A stretch of DNA of 64,000 bases from an uncultured Lachnospiraceae bacterium (GTDB taxonomy: Bacteria > Bacillota > Clostridia > Lachnospirales > Lachnospiraceae): assembly GCA_900315945.1 (NCBI GenBank), contig ONAZ01000010.1, positions 1 to 64,000 on the forward strand, read 5' to 3'. The translations under genes and the position numbers were made by a program. Shown piece after piece: positions 1 through 9,559 of this stretch (its first letter is position 1; each line of letters starts with the position of its first letter). Under the pieces are notes generated by a model. It searched no databases. It saw only the letters and a list, made by a program, of their open reading frames with translations, and had not been told where the DNA came from.

Positions 1-39
1 TCAAAAATCAACATTTATAATAATTATATATAAAGAAAC

Positions 40-71
40 AGACCTGCATTGGCAATGGCCAATGCAGGTCT
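40..71 (+). terminator. Strong hairpin near window start
   Basis: Perfect 14-bp inverted repeat (AGACCTGCATTGGC / GCCAATGCAGGTCT) around a 4-nt AATG loop. The following run is only TGCTATTT, so it is a weak intrinsic terminator for a gene outside the window or the first hairpin of the structured repeat that follows. In the related palindrome near 21.25 kb a GCCA-AGGA-TGGC hairpin occupies the same relative position. Confidence 0.5.
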
Positions 72-100
72 GCTATTTAGAGACTATTTTTACAGCCCCA

Positions 101-191
101 ATTCCTCACCGCCTGGATGGCGGATTGAGGAATGGTTTCTGTCATAAAAGTTGTTTGGATTATATTGTGATTACTTACGAAATCTTAGCGC
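101..191. repeat. Degenerate half-copy of the intergenic palindrome family
   Basis: Starts with a hairpin (8-bp stem ATTCCTCA / TGAGGAAT at 101-133, inner CCGCC-tggat-GGCGG), then a stretch similar to the right half of the palindrome at 21171-21401. Shared blocks are GGATGGCG-ATTG, GGTTYCTGYCAT and a terminal GCTAAG-like block. The matching left arm is absent, so this is a solo or decayed relative. The remainder of 192-380 holds no gene I can support. Confidence 0.45.
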
Positions 192-381
192 ATATTAACG
201 AAGATAGATTATATGCCGCCACAGCACGGTGGATTCTCTATATACACTCCTTAGTTGAAAGAAAAAATAACAAAATCAAAAATTTTTTGAAATAGGTATA
301 AAGTATTGAAAAATAATTCCGATAACTACATAGAAAAAGTGTATCTATGGGCATTTTATGTTTATTTTTAAGTACAATCCG

Positions 382-390
382 TGCTATAAT
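382..390 (+). promoter_or_regulatory. Extended -10 promoter for the giant surface gene
   Basis: TGCTATAAT is an extended -10 element (TGN plus TATAAT). No good -35 hexamer is visible about 17 bp upstream, as is usual for extended -10 promoters. It would give a leader of about 115 nt to the gene at 514. Confidence 0.45.
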
Positions 391-466
391 AAACGTAACT
401 ATAGGCATATATAATAAGGATAAAATTTTAGTAAATTTATAAATCAACTATTTCACCAGATAGTTC

Positions 467-492
467 GCAAATGGCTATAATAAGCCACTTGC
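467..492 (+). promoter_or_regulatory. Leader hairpin just upstream of the RBS
   Basis: GCAAATGGCT and AAGCCACTTGC form a stem with a single bulge around a short AT loop. It ends only a few bases before the AAAGGAG ribosome site of the 2626-residue protein, so it could tune mRNA stability or initiation. Its function is inferred from position only. Confidence 0.35.
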
Positions 493-513
493 AAAAGGGG
501 AAAGGAGTACTTT

Positions 514-3500
514 ATGGCAAAGTACAGAAATTATTCAAAAAAAATACTTGCGATTGTGCTTGTACTAGCAACAGTGCTTACTACAGGCTCTTTCAATATG
601 GAAGCTCTCGCGAAAGGATATTCGGATGCTCCAAATGATAGTATTCCGTCAGGAGGTTATATTGGACAAATATCCACAAATGGAGAAGCTACTAACCAGC
701 AGGTTAATAATATAAGCTTCAAGATCGTTAAAGAAGCTGGAAAGACTTATATCTGTACAGCTGATATCTACGAGAATCCTACGGATGAGAACGACCCTGA
801 ATCTGGTGTACATAGAGCAACTATAGAGAAGGATGTGGAAGCATCACAGACACAGGAAGAAGCAACGATTGATATTTCTGTGGGAAATGGAGACGACAAT
901 AAGCCAATAGTTCTTACTCCAGGTGAGAAGGTTGGTGTAGCAATTAATATATTAAGTTTTTCTGAGAATCCTACACTATTCTATGATAGTGATGAAGGAA
1001 CAGGATTTACAAAAGCAAGCTTCACATCTAGTTGGGTATCAAGAGAGAATGGAACTATGTTGATTGATACTTCAACTTACACGGGGACATTAAGTGATAT
1101 TACAAGCATCACAATGAGTCCAGAGAAGACAATCTTAACTGTAGGTGATGACCCAGTTGATCTCAATGTTAAGATTGATCCTCTATATAAGAGAACTATT
1201 AATATTTCATCTAATAATACTTCAGCAGTTACAATTGATAATCAGAAAGTAGTAATGGCAGGTTCTGGACAAGCTACAGTAACAGCAACATGTGCAGGAA
1301 AGACCACAGATGTTACATTTAAAGTATTAGATCCTAAAGTAAATAATTCTGATCCAAAAAATATAGCACCTCAGGACTACACAGGATCAGCAATTACTCC
1401 GGATGTAAAATTATATCTTGGAACAACAGAACTTGTTAAAGATACAGACTACGTGGTCAATTACTACAATAATATTTATCCTGGAACAGCTACAATTGAG
1501 ATTAGCGGAAGAAATGACTATGCAGGATACAACAAGTCATATGACTTTAAGATTGTAAAAGGAAAGTTAACAGATGAAATGGTACAGGCTGGTGAATATA
1601 CAGTTAATACAGCCACCGGCGAAGTATCAAGCGCATCTATAACAGGTCTTACATATAATGTTGATTATGAAGCAACGGCCGAATATAAATCAAGTACAGC
1701 AACAAGCGTTACATATGATGTATCAGTAAAAGGTATAGGTAACTACGACGGAGGACCATTTAAAAAAGAAGTAACAATGCAAGGTTCTCAAGGTAGCCCA
1801 TTAGATATTAATGCTGTAGTAATTGCAGAACTTGATAGGACTAGCTATGAATATACTGGTTCGAAAATAAACCCTCCAGTTCATTTCTATAGCAGAACAG
1901 CCACTGGTAAAGGCGAGGAAATCTCAACCTTTAAGGATAATGTTGAAGTATTATATCCACCGGACTTTTCTGCATCGACAACACAAAAGACAGTTAAAAT
2001 TACTGGAAAAGATGATAAAGGATATGTCGGAACAATAGAACTTAATTATACAATTACTCCTCTTAATATTGGTAAGAGTGGAAGTGGAGTAACAGTAACA
2101 GTTGCAAAAGAGCAAGGACGAACAGACAATAAATGGACTCATACAGGTTCGGAAATATTTCCTGGAGTTACAGTTAAGCTGACAAAAGGTGAAGTTACAG
2201 AGAACCTTAATGAGGGTACAGATTATACTCTTAAGTATAGAAACAATACAGATATAGGAACTGCTAGAATAACTGTTTCTGGTAAAGGTAATTATTCAGG
2301 TTCTATTAATGAAGAGTTTGAGATTATTGCAAGCTTTAAGAATGATGCAGAAGTAACCCTTGGAGGGTATACAACAGATGCAAGCAGAGATTTCGTTACA
2401 GGTTATAGTGTTGCCTATAATGGTAATGCCCATGAACCTACTATTAGTATTACGCTAGATGGTGATCCTATTGAATATGGAACAGATTATTCCATAGCTT
2501 ATGTTGATAATACTAATGCAGGTACCGCCAAGGTACATGTAACAGGAAAAGGTATATATTCAGGTAGTGAATTCGACGTAAAATATACTATTACCAAGAA
2601 GCAGTTGTCTGGTAGTGTAGTCGTAAATCAACCAACATATACATACACAGGAACGGCAATTCCTCTGCCGGAAGGAGCATATGATGTATATGATGGTTCT
2701 AAGAGACTTATACCAGGTGTTGATTATGATGTAGCATTTACTAATAATACAAATGTTGGAACAGCTAAAGTAACAGCTACTGGTAAAGGCAATTATCAGG
2801 GTTCGATTAATGGTTCATATACCATTGAAGCGTTGTCCCTTCAGTCTACTGATGTTACTATTGATGCGATTCCAGATGAATCTTATACAGGCGGTGAGCA
2901 TAGACCGGTTCCTGTAGTAAGGCTTAATGGTAATGCCATTGATTCTAGTAACTACACAGTTACATATGCTAATAATATTGCTGTTGGAACTGCAACTGTT
3001 ACTATAACAGGTAAGAATAATTTCAAAGATACTAAGCAGACAACATTCAAGATTAATCCTAAGACATTAGCTAATCTTACATACACACTAGGAGGTCTTC
3101 CTTGTACACCTTCTGGTGCCTCAGGAACATCCTATGTTGCAGAATATAGCGCGTCTTATAATGGTTTATATCAGAGACCATCAGTTCAGGTATATGACGG
3201 AGGCGTACTACTTACTGAGGGCACAGATTACAGAGTAACATACAGTGGTAATCTTAATGCCGGAACAGCTTCAGCTAATATAATTGGACTAGGAGGATAT
3301 AAGGGATCTGGTGTTGGTATAACATTTACAATAACTAAGAAATCCCTTGCTAACTGCGTAGTTAACTTTAGTGGAGAGACTAAGAAGCGCGATGATGGCA
3401 AGACATATCCTATAGTAGAAGTAAGAGACCCATCAGCTTCCTATGGAAAAGATTTACTTGTAGAAAATGTTGATTACACATTAGTGCCAGAAGAAGCAGC

Positions 3501-6500
3501 AGCTACAAGCGGTCCTAATAGAAAATGTTCAATCGTTGGTAAAGCACCAAATTATATGGATGAGCAGGAAGTTCACTACGATGTAGGTAATAACATTGCA
3601 TCAGGTACTGTACTTCTTTACTTACCAGATGGAAGTCAGATTCAGAAGACTGGCGATCAATATCTCGTTGAATATATGGGCGAAACTCCGCCAAAAATTA
3701 ATGTAACATATAAGGGTGTAGCTCTAACAGAGCATACTGATTATGAAGTGGCATTTACACCTGTTCCTGGTAGCGAAACACTATATGATGCAGGCTCAGT
3801 AGTTAATGTTACAGTAACAGGTATAGGTGAATACTACGGAGAAGCAACAGAACAGTATTCAATTACACGAAAAGCAATTGATCTCTTACAATTAACTGAT
3901 GGTAATACCTCTAAGATATCTGATTGGACATACGAGTATAATAGCTTAAAGAAAGATGTTATGCCTGTTCTTACATATACAGTACCTGGAGTTACAACTC
4001 CTATTGTACTTACAGCAGGAACAGATTTTACGGTAGATAAGACTGAGATTGGTCCAAATGTAACAGATAGCGAAATTGTAACTATTACAGCTATAGGCAA
4101 TTATATTGGTACAAGGACAGCCGATTATAAGATTAATCCTTTCAATATTAATGATATAGATGATATTATAATAGATACAATTGATGACCAGAAATATACA
4201 GCCAGCGCAATTACGCCGCCTGTAACTGTTAGACATAAGTTGAGTGACACATCAACTATAGTAATAGATCCAAGAAGTGGCTATGATGTTACCTATCAGA
4301 ATAATACTGACGTTGGTGAAGCTACAGTAGTTATAACAGGAAAGAACAATTATTACGGTACTAATACATCCCGTAAATTCAATATTGTTAGAAGGCCTCT
4401 TACTGAGGACAACACTACAATAACAGGCCTTGATAATGTAATCTATGACGGAACAGCTAAAGAGCCAGCTATTACCGTTATTTATGCAGAACCTGGTACA
4501 TCAGGAATTCTATTAACAAAGGATAAAGATTATACGGTTACATATAGCGACAATACCAAGATTGGACCTGCTGATAAGACAGGACCTAAGGTTCATATTA
4601 CAGGAATTGGTGCATATGAAGGCACTGTAATAGAAGGATTTGCTATTAAGGGAAATCTGTCAGATACCAGCATATTTACGGTATCAGGACTTCAAGATAC
4701 ATACAATATTGTAAATGGTGATATTAGTGTTTCAACACCTATTGTAAAATATAGTCCAGGCGGAGTAGAAACTGAGATTCCTAGCACCTATTATACGTTG
4801 AAGAAACCCTCAACTATCACACCAGGTATGGCAAGTATAGATGTTGAAGGAAATGGCGATGTAATGTTTGGTACTGCATCTAAGACAGTTACCCTTGTAG
4901 GAAACCTATATGATGCAACAATAAGTAATGTAAGTGAAGAATATGATTATACAGGATCTGAGGTTAAACCGGAACCAGTTGTCAGATATGGTGATAGAAC
5001 CTTAATAAAGGGTAATGATTATAAATTACTATATGCATCTAATACTGACGTTGGAACGGCTACCCTTACTGTTATGCCAGCAGATGGCACCAATTATTAC
5101 ATAGGTCAGAAATCAGTACAATACAAGATCAAGTATAATCTTGGTAAAGCTACTATTTCGGGAATTAATTCGTCTTATGAATATAAGGGTAGTGCCTGGG
5201 AGCCGGCACCTTCTGTGACAATAGGTACCACCACATTGTCCCCTGGCACAGATTATGAAGTAACTTACGCTAACAATCTCAATGTTGGAACAGCAACACT
5301 TACAATAACAGCGCCAACTTCAAGTGCAACAACTAAAGGATCTAATGCTACAACATTTAAGATAACACCGATAGCTATTAATAATGGTAATACAACTGTG
5401 TTATTTAATCCGGCGGAGATAGAGTTTACAGGTCAGCCATTACAGCCGTTGCCAACGGTTACATACAATGGTCAGCAGTTAACCATTAATGAAGACTATC
5501 TTGTAGAATGGCCACTTGATAATAAGCCGGGCGTTAAGAATGTAACTGTAAGAGGAACTGGTAATTACATTGGTAATGTTACGAGTGGTCAATATACAGT
5601 AACTCCAGCTGATATCAATAAAGCTACAATTACAGTTGAGGACGCGGATTATGCCGGCGGACAGCCTGTAATTCCGAAATACACTATCTCTTATAATGGA
5701 ATTGACCTAATTAAGGACGGAGATTATACAGTAACATGTTCTAATAATGAACAGGTTGGAGATGCAACTATAACATTTACGGGAAAGGGATGTTTCAAGT
5801 CAAGTAGGACAATACCATTCAAGGTACAGCAGACTGACCTATCTAAAGGAACAGTTAAAGTTGATGGCAATTCTAGTATATATACTGGTTCTGCTATTAA
5901 GCCTAACATAGAAGTATATATCTATACAGGTGATGGTGATAAGAAATATGTATTAAAAGAGAAGACAGATACTTATCCAGATGGCGATTATACAATTAGT
6001 TATAATGGCTTTGATGAAATGGTAAATGCCGGTGACTATGAGATTATAGTACAGGGCGAAGGTAACTTCGTTAATAAATTATATGCTTCTTATAAGGTTG
6101 AGCCTAAGTCTCTTGCATCCGATGATATTAAGATTACATTAGATAAGGAAGACTGGGATTATACAGGAGAAGAAGTCAAACCATCTGTAATTGTTACAGA
6201 TACTACTAGAAATGCTAAATTAGAGCCAGGAGTGGATTATGAGATAGAATATCTTAATAATACTAAGGCTGCTTCTAAGGATGGAGAGAATGCTCCTACA
6301 GTAAGAATCACTGGAAAAGGAAATTATGGCGAAGTAGTTGATAAGACATTCAACATAGGCTCGAGCCTTGAGAGCGCTCAGGTTACACTAAGTCAATACA
6401 ATTATGTATATGACGGAACAGAGCATAAGCCAACAGCACAGGCTGTTCTTGGAACGAAAGATCTGGTACAGGGACAGGATTTCGAACTTGCATATAGTCC

Positions 6501-8394
6501 AGATGATCTTATACATGTAGGAGAGAAGACTGCAACCCTTACAGGTATTAATGGTTATTACGGTGAGATTCCTGTTACATATAATGTTAATAAGAAGACG
6601 GCTAGTAAGGATGAGATTAAGATAGTCCTTGATTATGACAAGGATGAAGAAGGTAATTACATTACGGTCTATAATGGCAAAGCGAAAGAGCCTAATGTAG
6701 TTGTATATGATACTACAATACCTGAAGAGACTCCGATGTTGACTAGCGATTATACTGTAACATACGAGCATAATACAGATGTTAGCACAGAAGAGAATCC
6801 TGCTATAGTAAGAGTACATTTACAAGGTAATTATGATCAAGGATTGGATGAATTCAATCAGAAGTTCTATATCAAGGAGAAGACCTTAGAGAGCGGATTT
6901 GAAGTAGCATTTAAAGAACATACAACTCAATATCCTTATACAGGTCAAGCTGTAGAGCCAGAGGTAGAGGTTATTCCTACATTACCTGAGCTTGTTGGTA
7001 AAGAACTTGTTAAGGATACAGACTATACTGTAGAATATACTAATAACGTTAATGCAGGTGAAGCAACTGCCATAATTAAAGGAATAGGAAACTACACCGG
7101 AGTAGTTGAAAAGAAGTTCAACGTAGTAGCAAGCTTTGCAGATGCAGATATTCAAGTAGAGGATCAATTCTATACAGGAACAGAAGTTAAGGCGCCACTT
7201 ACTATTACATGTGGTGGCAATACCTTAGTTCTTGGTGAAGACTACGATGTTAATTACTGGTCAGACAATAACTGGGAGACATCGGCAACAGCTACTATTA
7301 CACCTCTTAAGCCTTGGTATTCTGGAAGTGCTAGAAATGTTGATTACAATATAGTATTTGACCCAACAATGCTTACAGTATCTGGCTATAATAATGAATA
7401 TGCATACACAGGTAATCCTATTAAACCGGACTTTGTAGTAAGTACTCCATCAGGAACAAGCATTTCCTATGATCCGGATGCAATTAAGTATGTTAATTCT
7501 AAGACTGGTGAAGGTGATTGCACAAGTATTGGTACTATAACTGCAACCATTCCACTAAATGTTGGTTCTAAGACTTGCGAAGTAACGGCTACTTATGATA
7601 TTATTGGAAAAAATATTAACCTATGTCATATAGTTCCTCTGTATGACAATGTATATACCGGAAGTAAGATTTATCCACCAGTTCTTATCTGGACGAAAAA
7701 TCCTGATGGTTCTCTTGGAGAGCTATTAACTGAAGGCGTTGATTATACATTAAAGTATTCTGATAATATTAATCCTGGAGTTGGCAAGATTGAGATTACA
7801 GGTATTGGCAATTACATTGCAACAGTAACTAAGTATTTCAACATTGTTGCACCAGAAGTATTAAGCTTATCTGGTACAGCTCTTAGCGATACTAGTGTCA
7901 GATTAAACTGGCTTAGAAATGCTCATATAACAGGATATGAGATTTATTCAGAAGATAGTTCGGTGAAGTACGGTTCAACTACAGGAACAAGCTTTGATAT
8001 TGGTTCATTAAAGCAGGCGACAAACTATACATTTAAAGTAAGAACATTTATTACAGTAGATGGTAAGACAACTTACGGTGCATTTAAGACTGTAACAGTA
8101 AGAACAGGCTTGTCAGCACCTACTATAAAAGTTCAGTCACTTGCTAGAAAGAGAACTACACTTAACTGGACTCCTGCAGAGAACGTAACGGGTTATGAAA
8201 TCTATAGAAGCGTGTCACTTAATGGTACATACAATAAGATAGCTGTAATGCCACAAAGCGCAGGCGGATATAGTGATTCTAATCTAGTTAGCGGAGGAAC
8301 ATACTATTACAAGGTTAGGGCATATCTAAAGGTTGGTGAGAATCAATTCGTATATGGATACTTCTCAGCACCTCAAGCAGTAACTGTCAAATAG
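514..8394 (+). CDS. Giant secreted multi-repeat surface protein
   Basis: A 2626-residue exported protein. Residues 1-34 are a signal peptide with a charged start, hydrophobic core and an ALA-type cleavage site. Residues about 36-190 are an unassigned beta-rich domain, and about 190-270 resemble a bacterial Ig-like (Big_2) domain. About 270-2440 is a run of roughly 25 repeats of 75-90 residues built on YTG...P, a DY-V-Y-NN turn, G-A and G-G-Y-G, an MBG/YDG-like beta domain. Two fibronectin type III domains end the protein. No C-terminal LPxTG motif, membrane anchor or charged tail is present, so it may be secreted, crosslinked by other means or held noncovalently. The ATG follows AAAGGAG. A sortase gene begins 11 nt after its stop, suggesting co-transcription. 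Adhesion or scaffold is the best guess; the ligand is unknown. Confidence 0.85.
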   Translation: MAKYRNYSKKILAIVLVLATVLTTGSFNMEALAKGYSDAPNDSIPSGGYIGQISTNGEATNQQVNNISFKIVKEAGKTYICTADIYENPTDENDPESGVHRATIEKDVEASQTQEEATIDISVGNGDDNKPIVLTPGEKVGVAINILSFSENPTLFYDSDEGTGFTKASFTSSWVSRENGTMLIDTSTYTGTLSDITSITMSPEKTILTVGDDPVDLNVKIDPLYKRTINISSNNTSAVTIDNQKVVMAGSGQATVTATCAGKTTDVTFKVLDPKVNNSDPKNIAPQDYTGSAITPDVKLYLGTTELVKDTDYVVNYYNNIYPGTATIEISGRNDYAGYNKSYDFKIVKGKLTDEMVQAGEYTVNTATGEVSSASITGLTYNVDYEATAEYKSSTATSVTYDVSVKGIGNYDGGPFKKEVTMQGSQGSPLDINAVVIAELDRTSYEYTGSKINPPVHFYSRTATGKGEEISTFKDNVEVLYPPDFSASTTQKTVKITGKDDKGYVGTIELNYTITPLNIGKSGSGVTVTVAKEQGRTDNKWTHTGSEIFPGVTVKLTKGEVTENLNEGTDYTLKYRNNTDIGTARITVSGKGNYSGSINEEFEIIASFKNDAEVTLGGYTTDASRDFVTGYSVAYNGNAHEPTISITLDGDPIEYGTDYSIAYVDNTNAGTAKVHVTGKGIYSGSEFDVKYTITKKQLSGSVVVNQPTYTYTGTAIPLPEGAYDVYDGSKRLIPGVDYDVAFTNNTNVGTAKVTATGKGNYQGSINGSYTIEALSLQSTDVTIDAIPDESYTGGEHRPVPVVRLNGNAIDSSNYTVTYANNIAVGTATVTITGKNNFKDTKQTTFKINPKTLANLTYTLGGLPCTPSGASGTSYVAEYSASYNGLYQRPSVQVYDGGVLLTEGTDYRVTYSGNLNAGTASANIIGLGGYKGSGVGITFTITKKSLANCVVNFSGETKKRDDGKTYPIVEVRDPSASYGKDLLVENVDYTLVPEEAAATSGPNRKCSIVGKAPNYMDEQEVHYDVGNNIASGTVLLYLPDGSQIQKTGDQYLVEYMGETPPKINVTYKGVALTEHTDYEVAFTPVPGSETLYDAGSVVNVTVTGIGEYYGEATEQYSITRKAIDLLQLTDGNTSKISDWTYEYNSLKKDVMPVLTYTVPGVTTPIVLTAGTDFTVDKTEIGPNVTDSEIVTITAIGNYIGTRTADYKINPFNINDIDDIIIDTIDDQKYTASAITPPVTVRHKLSDTSTIVIDPRSGYDVTYQNNTDVGEATVVITGKNNYYGTNTSRKFNIVRRPLTEDNTTITGLDNVIYDGTAKEPAITVIYAEPGTSGILLTKDKDYTVTYSDNTKIGPADKTGPKVHITGIGAYEGTVIEGFAIKGNLSDTSIFTVSGLQDTYNIVNGDISVSTPIVKYSPGGVETEIPSTYYTLKKPSTITPGMASIDVEGNGDVMFGTASKTVTLVGNLYDATISNVSEEYDYTGSEVKPEPVVRYGDRTLIKGNDYKLLYASNTDVGTATLTVMPADGTNYYIGQKSVQYKIKYNLGKATISGINSSYEYKGSAWEPAPSVTIGTTTLSPGTDYEVTYANNLNVGTATLTITAPTSSATTKGSNATTFKITPIAINNGNTTVLFNPAEIEFTGQPLQPLPTVTYNGQQLTINEDYLVEWPLDNKPGVKNVTVRGTGNYIGNVTSGQYTVTPADINKATITVEDADYAGGQPVIPKYTISYNGIDLIKDGDYTVTCSNNEQVGDATITFTGKGCFKSSRTIPFKVQQTDLSKGTVKVDGNSSIYTGSAIKPNIEVYIYTGDGDKKYVLKEKTDTYPDGDYTISYNGFDEMVNAGDYEIIVQGEGNFVNKLYASYKVEPKSLASDDIKITLDKEDWDYTGEEVKPSVIVTDTTRNAKLEPGVDYEIEYLNNTKAASKDGENAPTVRITGKGNYGEVVDKTFNIGSSLESAQVTLSQYNYVYDGTEHKPTAQAVLGTKDLVQGQDFELAYSPDDLIHVGEKTATLTGINGYYGEIPVTYNVNKKTASKDEIKIVLDYDKDEEGNYITVYNGKAKEPNVVVYDTTIPEETPMLTSDYTVTYEHNTDVSTEENPAIVRVHLQGNYDQGLDEFNQKFYIKEKTLESGFEVAFKEHTTQYPYTGQAVEPEVEVIPTLPELVGKELVKDTDYTVEYTNNVNAGEATAIIKGIGNYTGVVEKKFNVVASFADADIQVEDQFYTGTEVKAPLTITCGGNTLVLGEDYDVNYWSDNNWETSATATITPLKPWYSGSARNVDYNIVFDPTMLTVSGYNNEYAYTGNPIKPDFVVSTPSGTSISYDPDAIKYVNSKTGEGDCTSIGTITATIPLNVGSKTCEVTATYDIIGKNINLCHIVPLYDNVYTGSKIYPPVLIWTKNPDGSLGELLTEGVDYTLKYSDNINPGVGKIEITGIGNYIATVTKYFNIVAPEVLSLSGTALSDTSVRLNWLRNAHITGYEIYSEDSSVKYGSTTGTSFDIGSLKQATNYTFKVRTFITVDGKTTYGAFKTVTVRTGLSAPTIKVQSLARKRTTLNWTPAENVTGYEIYRSVSLNGTYNKIAVMPQSAGGYSDSNLVSGGTYYYKVRAYLKVGENQFVYGYFSAPQAVTVK

Positions 8395-8405
8395 GATGTT
8401 AGAAG

Positions 8406-9500
8406 ATGGAACAAGCAGACAATAAATTTCGAATTGGAGAGTTTACTTTCGATACTTTTCACGAGTATAGAGATGGACAGGAAGATTTGAAAAAAATTGA
8501 ATGTATTAATAAGGAACTTGATATACATGATCCCAAAGTAGCGGTGCGTCTCTATAACATGATTCGCACCGGGGAGATTGTATTTAAGAGCCCTATTGGA
8601 GACAAATTCTATGCTCATATTGCAGACATCGTGGCTGACAAATCAGTTGGTCTTATTGAAGTAAACGATGCTGTAGATGAAGCAGAAGACAAAATGAAAT
8701 CATCAAAGATAATTGGTTTAGCCTGTATTGGCTTGGCAATTATCTTTTTTGCGTGGTTTGGAATATCTGAGCTTACAGATTACATTTCCACAAGAAAAAT
8801 GGCAGCTCTTCAAGATCAGAAGAATTATACTAAGACAGATGATAGCGCTGCCAAATCTTCTATTACTAATAATGAAATAGCACAGATTAATAGTAGGGTT
8901 GTAGATCCAAGTACCCTTACTGTGCTTCCTGAATATCAACCTTATCTCGCTAAGAATCCAGATTTTGTGGGATGGCTTGTGGTTCCTGATACTCAGGTTA
9001 ATTATCCTGTACTTCAGAGACAGAGCGATAATGATTACTATCTAAATCACGGATTCGATGGCAAAGAGGATTCAACAGGCACACTATTTATGGATTACAG
9101 ATGTGATTATGTTAATCCTAAGACTAATACTATTATATATGGCCACAATATGAATAATGGTTCAATGTTTGGAGAACTTAAGAAATATCTTGACGAATCC
9201 TTCTATAATACTCACAAGATTATAAGTTTTGATACATTATATGAGAAGAGAGAATATGAGGTTGTGGCTGTATGTCTCTCTAAAGTAGAATATCAAGATG
9301 ATAATAATTTTAGATATTATAACTTCATTAACGCAGATAATGATACGGAATATGACGCATTTCTACGAACAGTTAAGAATTTATCTGTATATGGAGATAA
9401 TATTGATATACAAAAAACAGATAAACTATTGACATTATCTACATGTAACAACTATACTGAGGATGGTAGACTATTTGTAGTAGCCAAAAGAATAAAATAG
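8406..9500 (+). CDS. Class B-like sortase
   Basis: Membrane transpeptidase of 364 residues. The catalytic triad can be read: His247 in YGHNM, Cys347 in TLSTC and Arg355 in EDGR. An unusual N-terminal cytoplasmic region of about 98 residues, rich in charged residues, precedes the transmembrane segment (about 99-122). The sortase domain occupies about 165-364 and has the VGWLVVPDT and FMDYR motifs typical of class B enzymes. It lies 11 nt downstream of the giant surface gene and just upstream of an LRR protein whose C-terminus resembles a sorting signal, so that protein is its likely substrate. The N-terminal cytoplasmic domain is not part of the usual sortase B layout and I do not recognise it. 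Confidence 0.9.
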   Translation: MEQADNKFRIGEFTFDTFHEYRDGQEDLKKIECINKELDIHDPKVAVRLYNMIRTGEIVFKSPIGDKFYAHIADIVADKSVGLIEVNDAVDEAEDKMKSSKIIGLACIGLAIIFFAWFGISELTDYISTRKMAALQDQKNYTKTDDSAAKSSITNNEIAQINSRVVDPSTLTVLPEYQPYLAKNPDFVGWLVVPDTQVNYPVLQRQSDNDYYLNHGFDGKEDSTGTLFMDYRCDYVNPKTNTIIYGHNMNNGSMFGELKKYLDESFYNTHKIISFDTLYEKREYEVVAVCLSKVEYQDDNNFRYYNFINADNDTEYDAFLRTVKNLSVYGDNIDIQKTDKLLTLSTCNNYTEDGRLFVVAKRIK

Positions 9501-9559
9501 TAGTATAATATACAAGATGTAGTTTTTATAATGTGTTTTATCTATGGAGATTAATGAAG

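Noticed and set aside
62-295. Small open frame at the window start
   Set aside because: Overlaps the structured repeat; no ribosome site or recognisable domain.
6388-6819. Antisense frame of about 143 codons inside the giant gene
   Set aside because: Arises from repeated codon patterns; no ribosome site and a low-complexity product.
514-8394. Possible LPxTG or membrane anchor in the giant protein
   Set aside because: C-terminus is FnIII ending in APQAVTVK with no hydrophobic segment or basic tail.
9533-9559. Upstream GTG and ATG starts of the LRR gene
   Set aside because: They overlap or are too near the GGAGA ribosome site, which fits the ATG at 9560.
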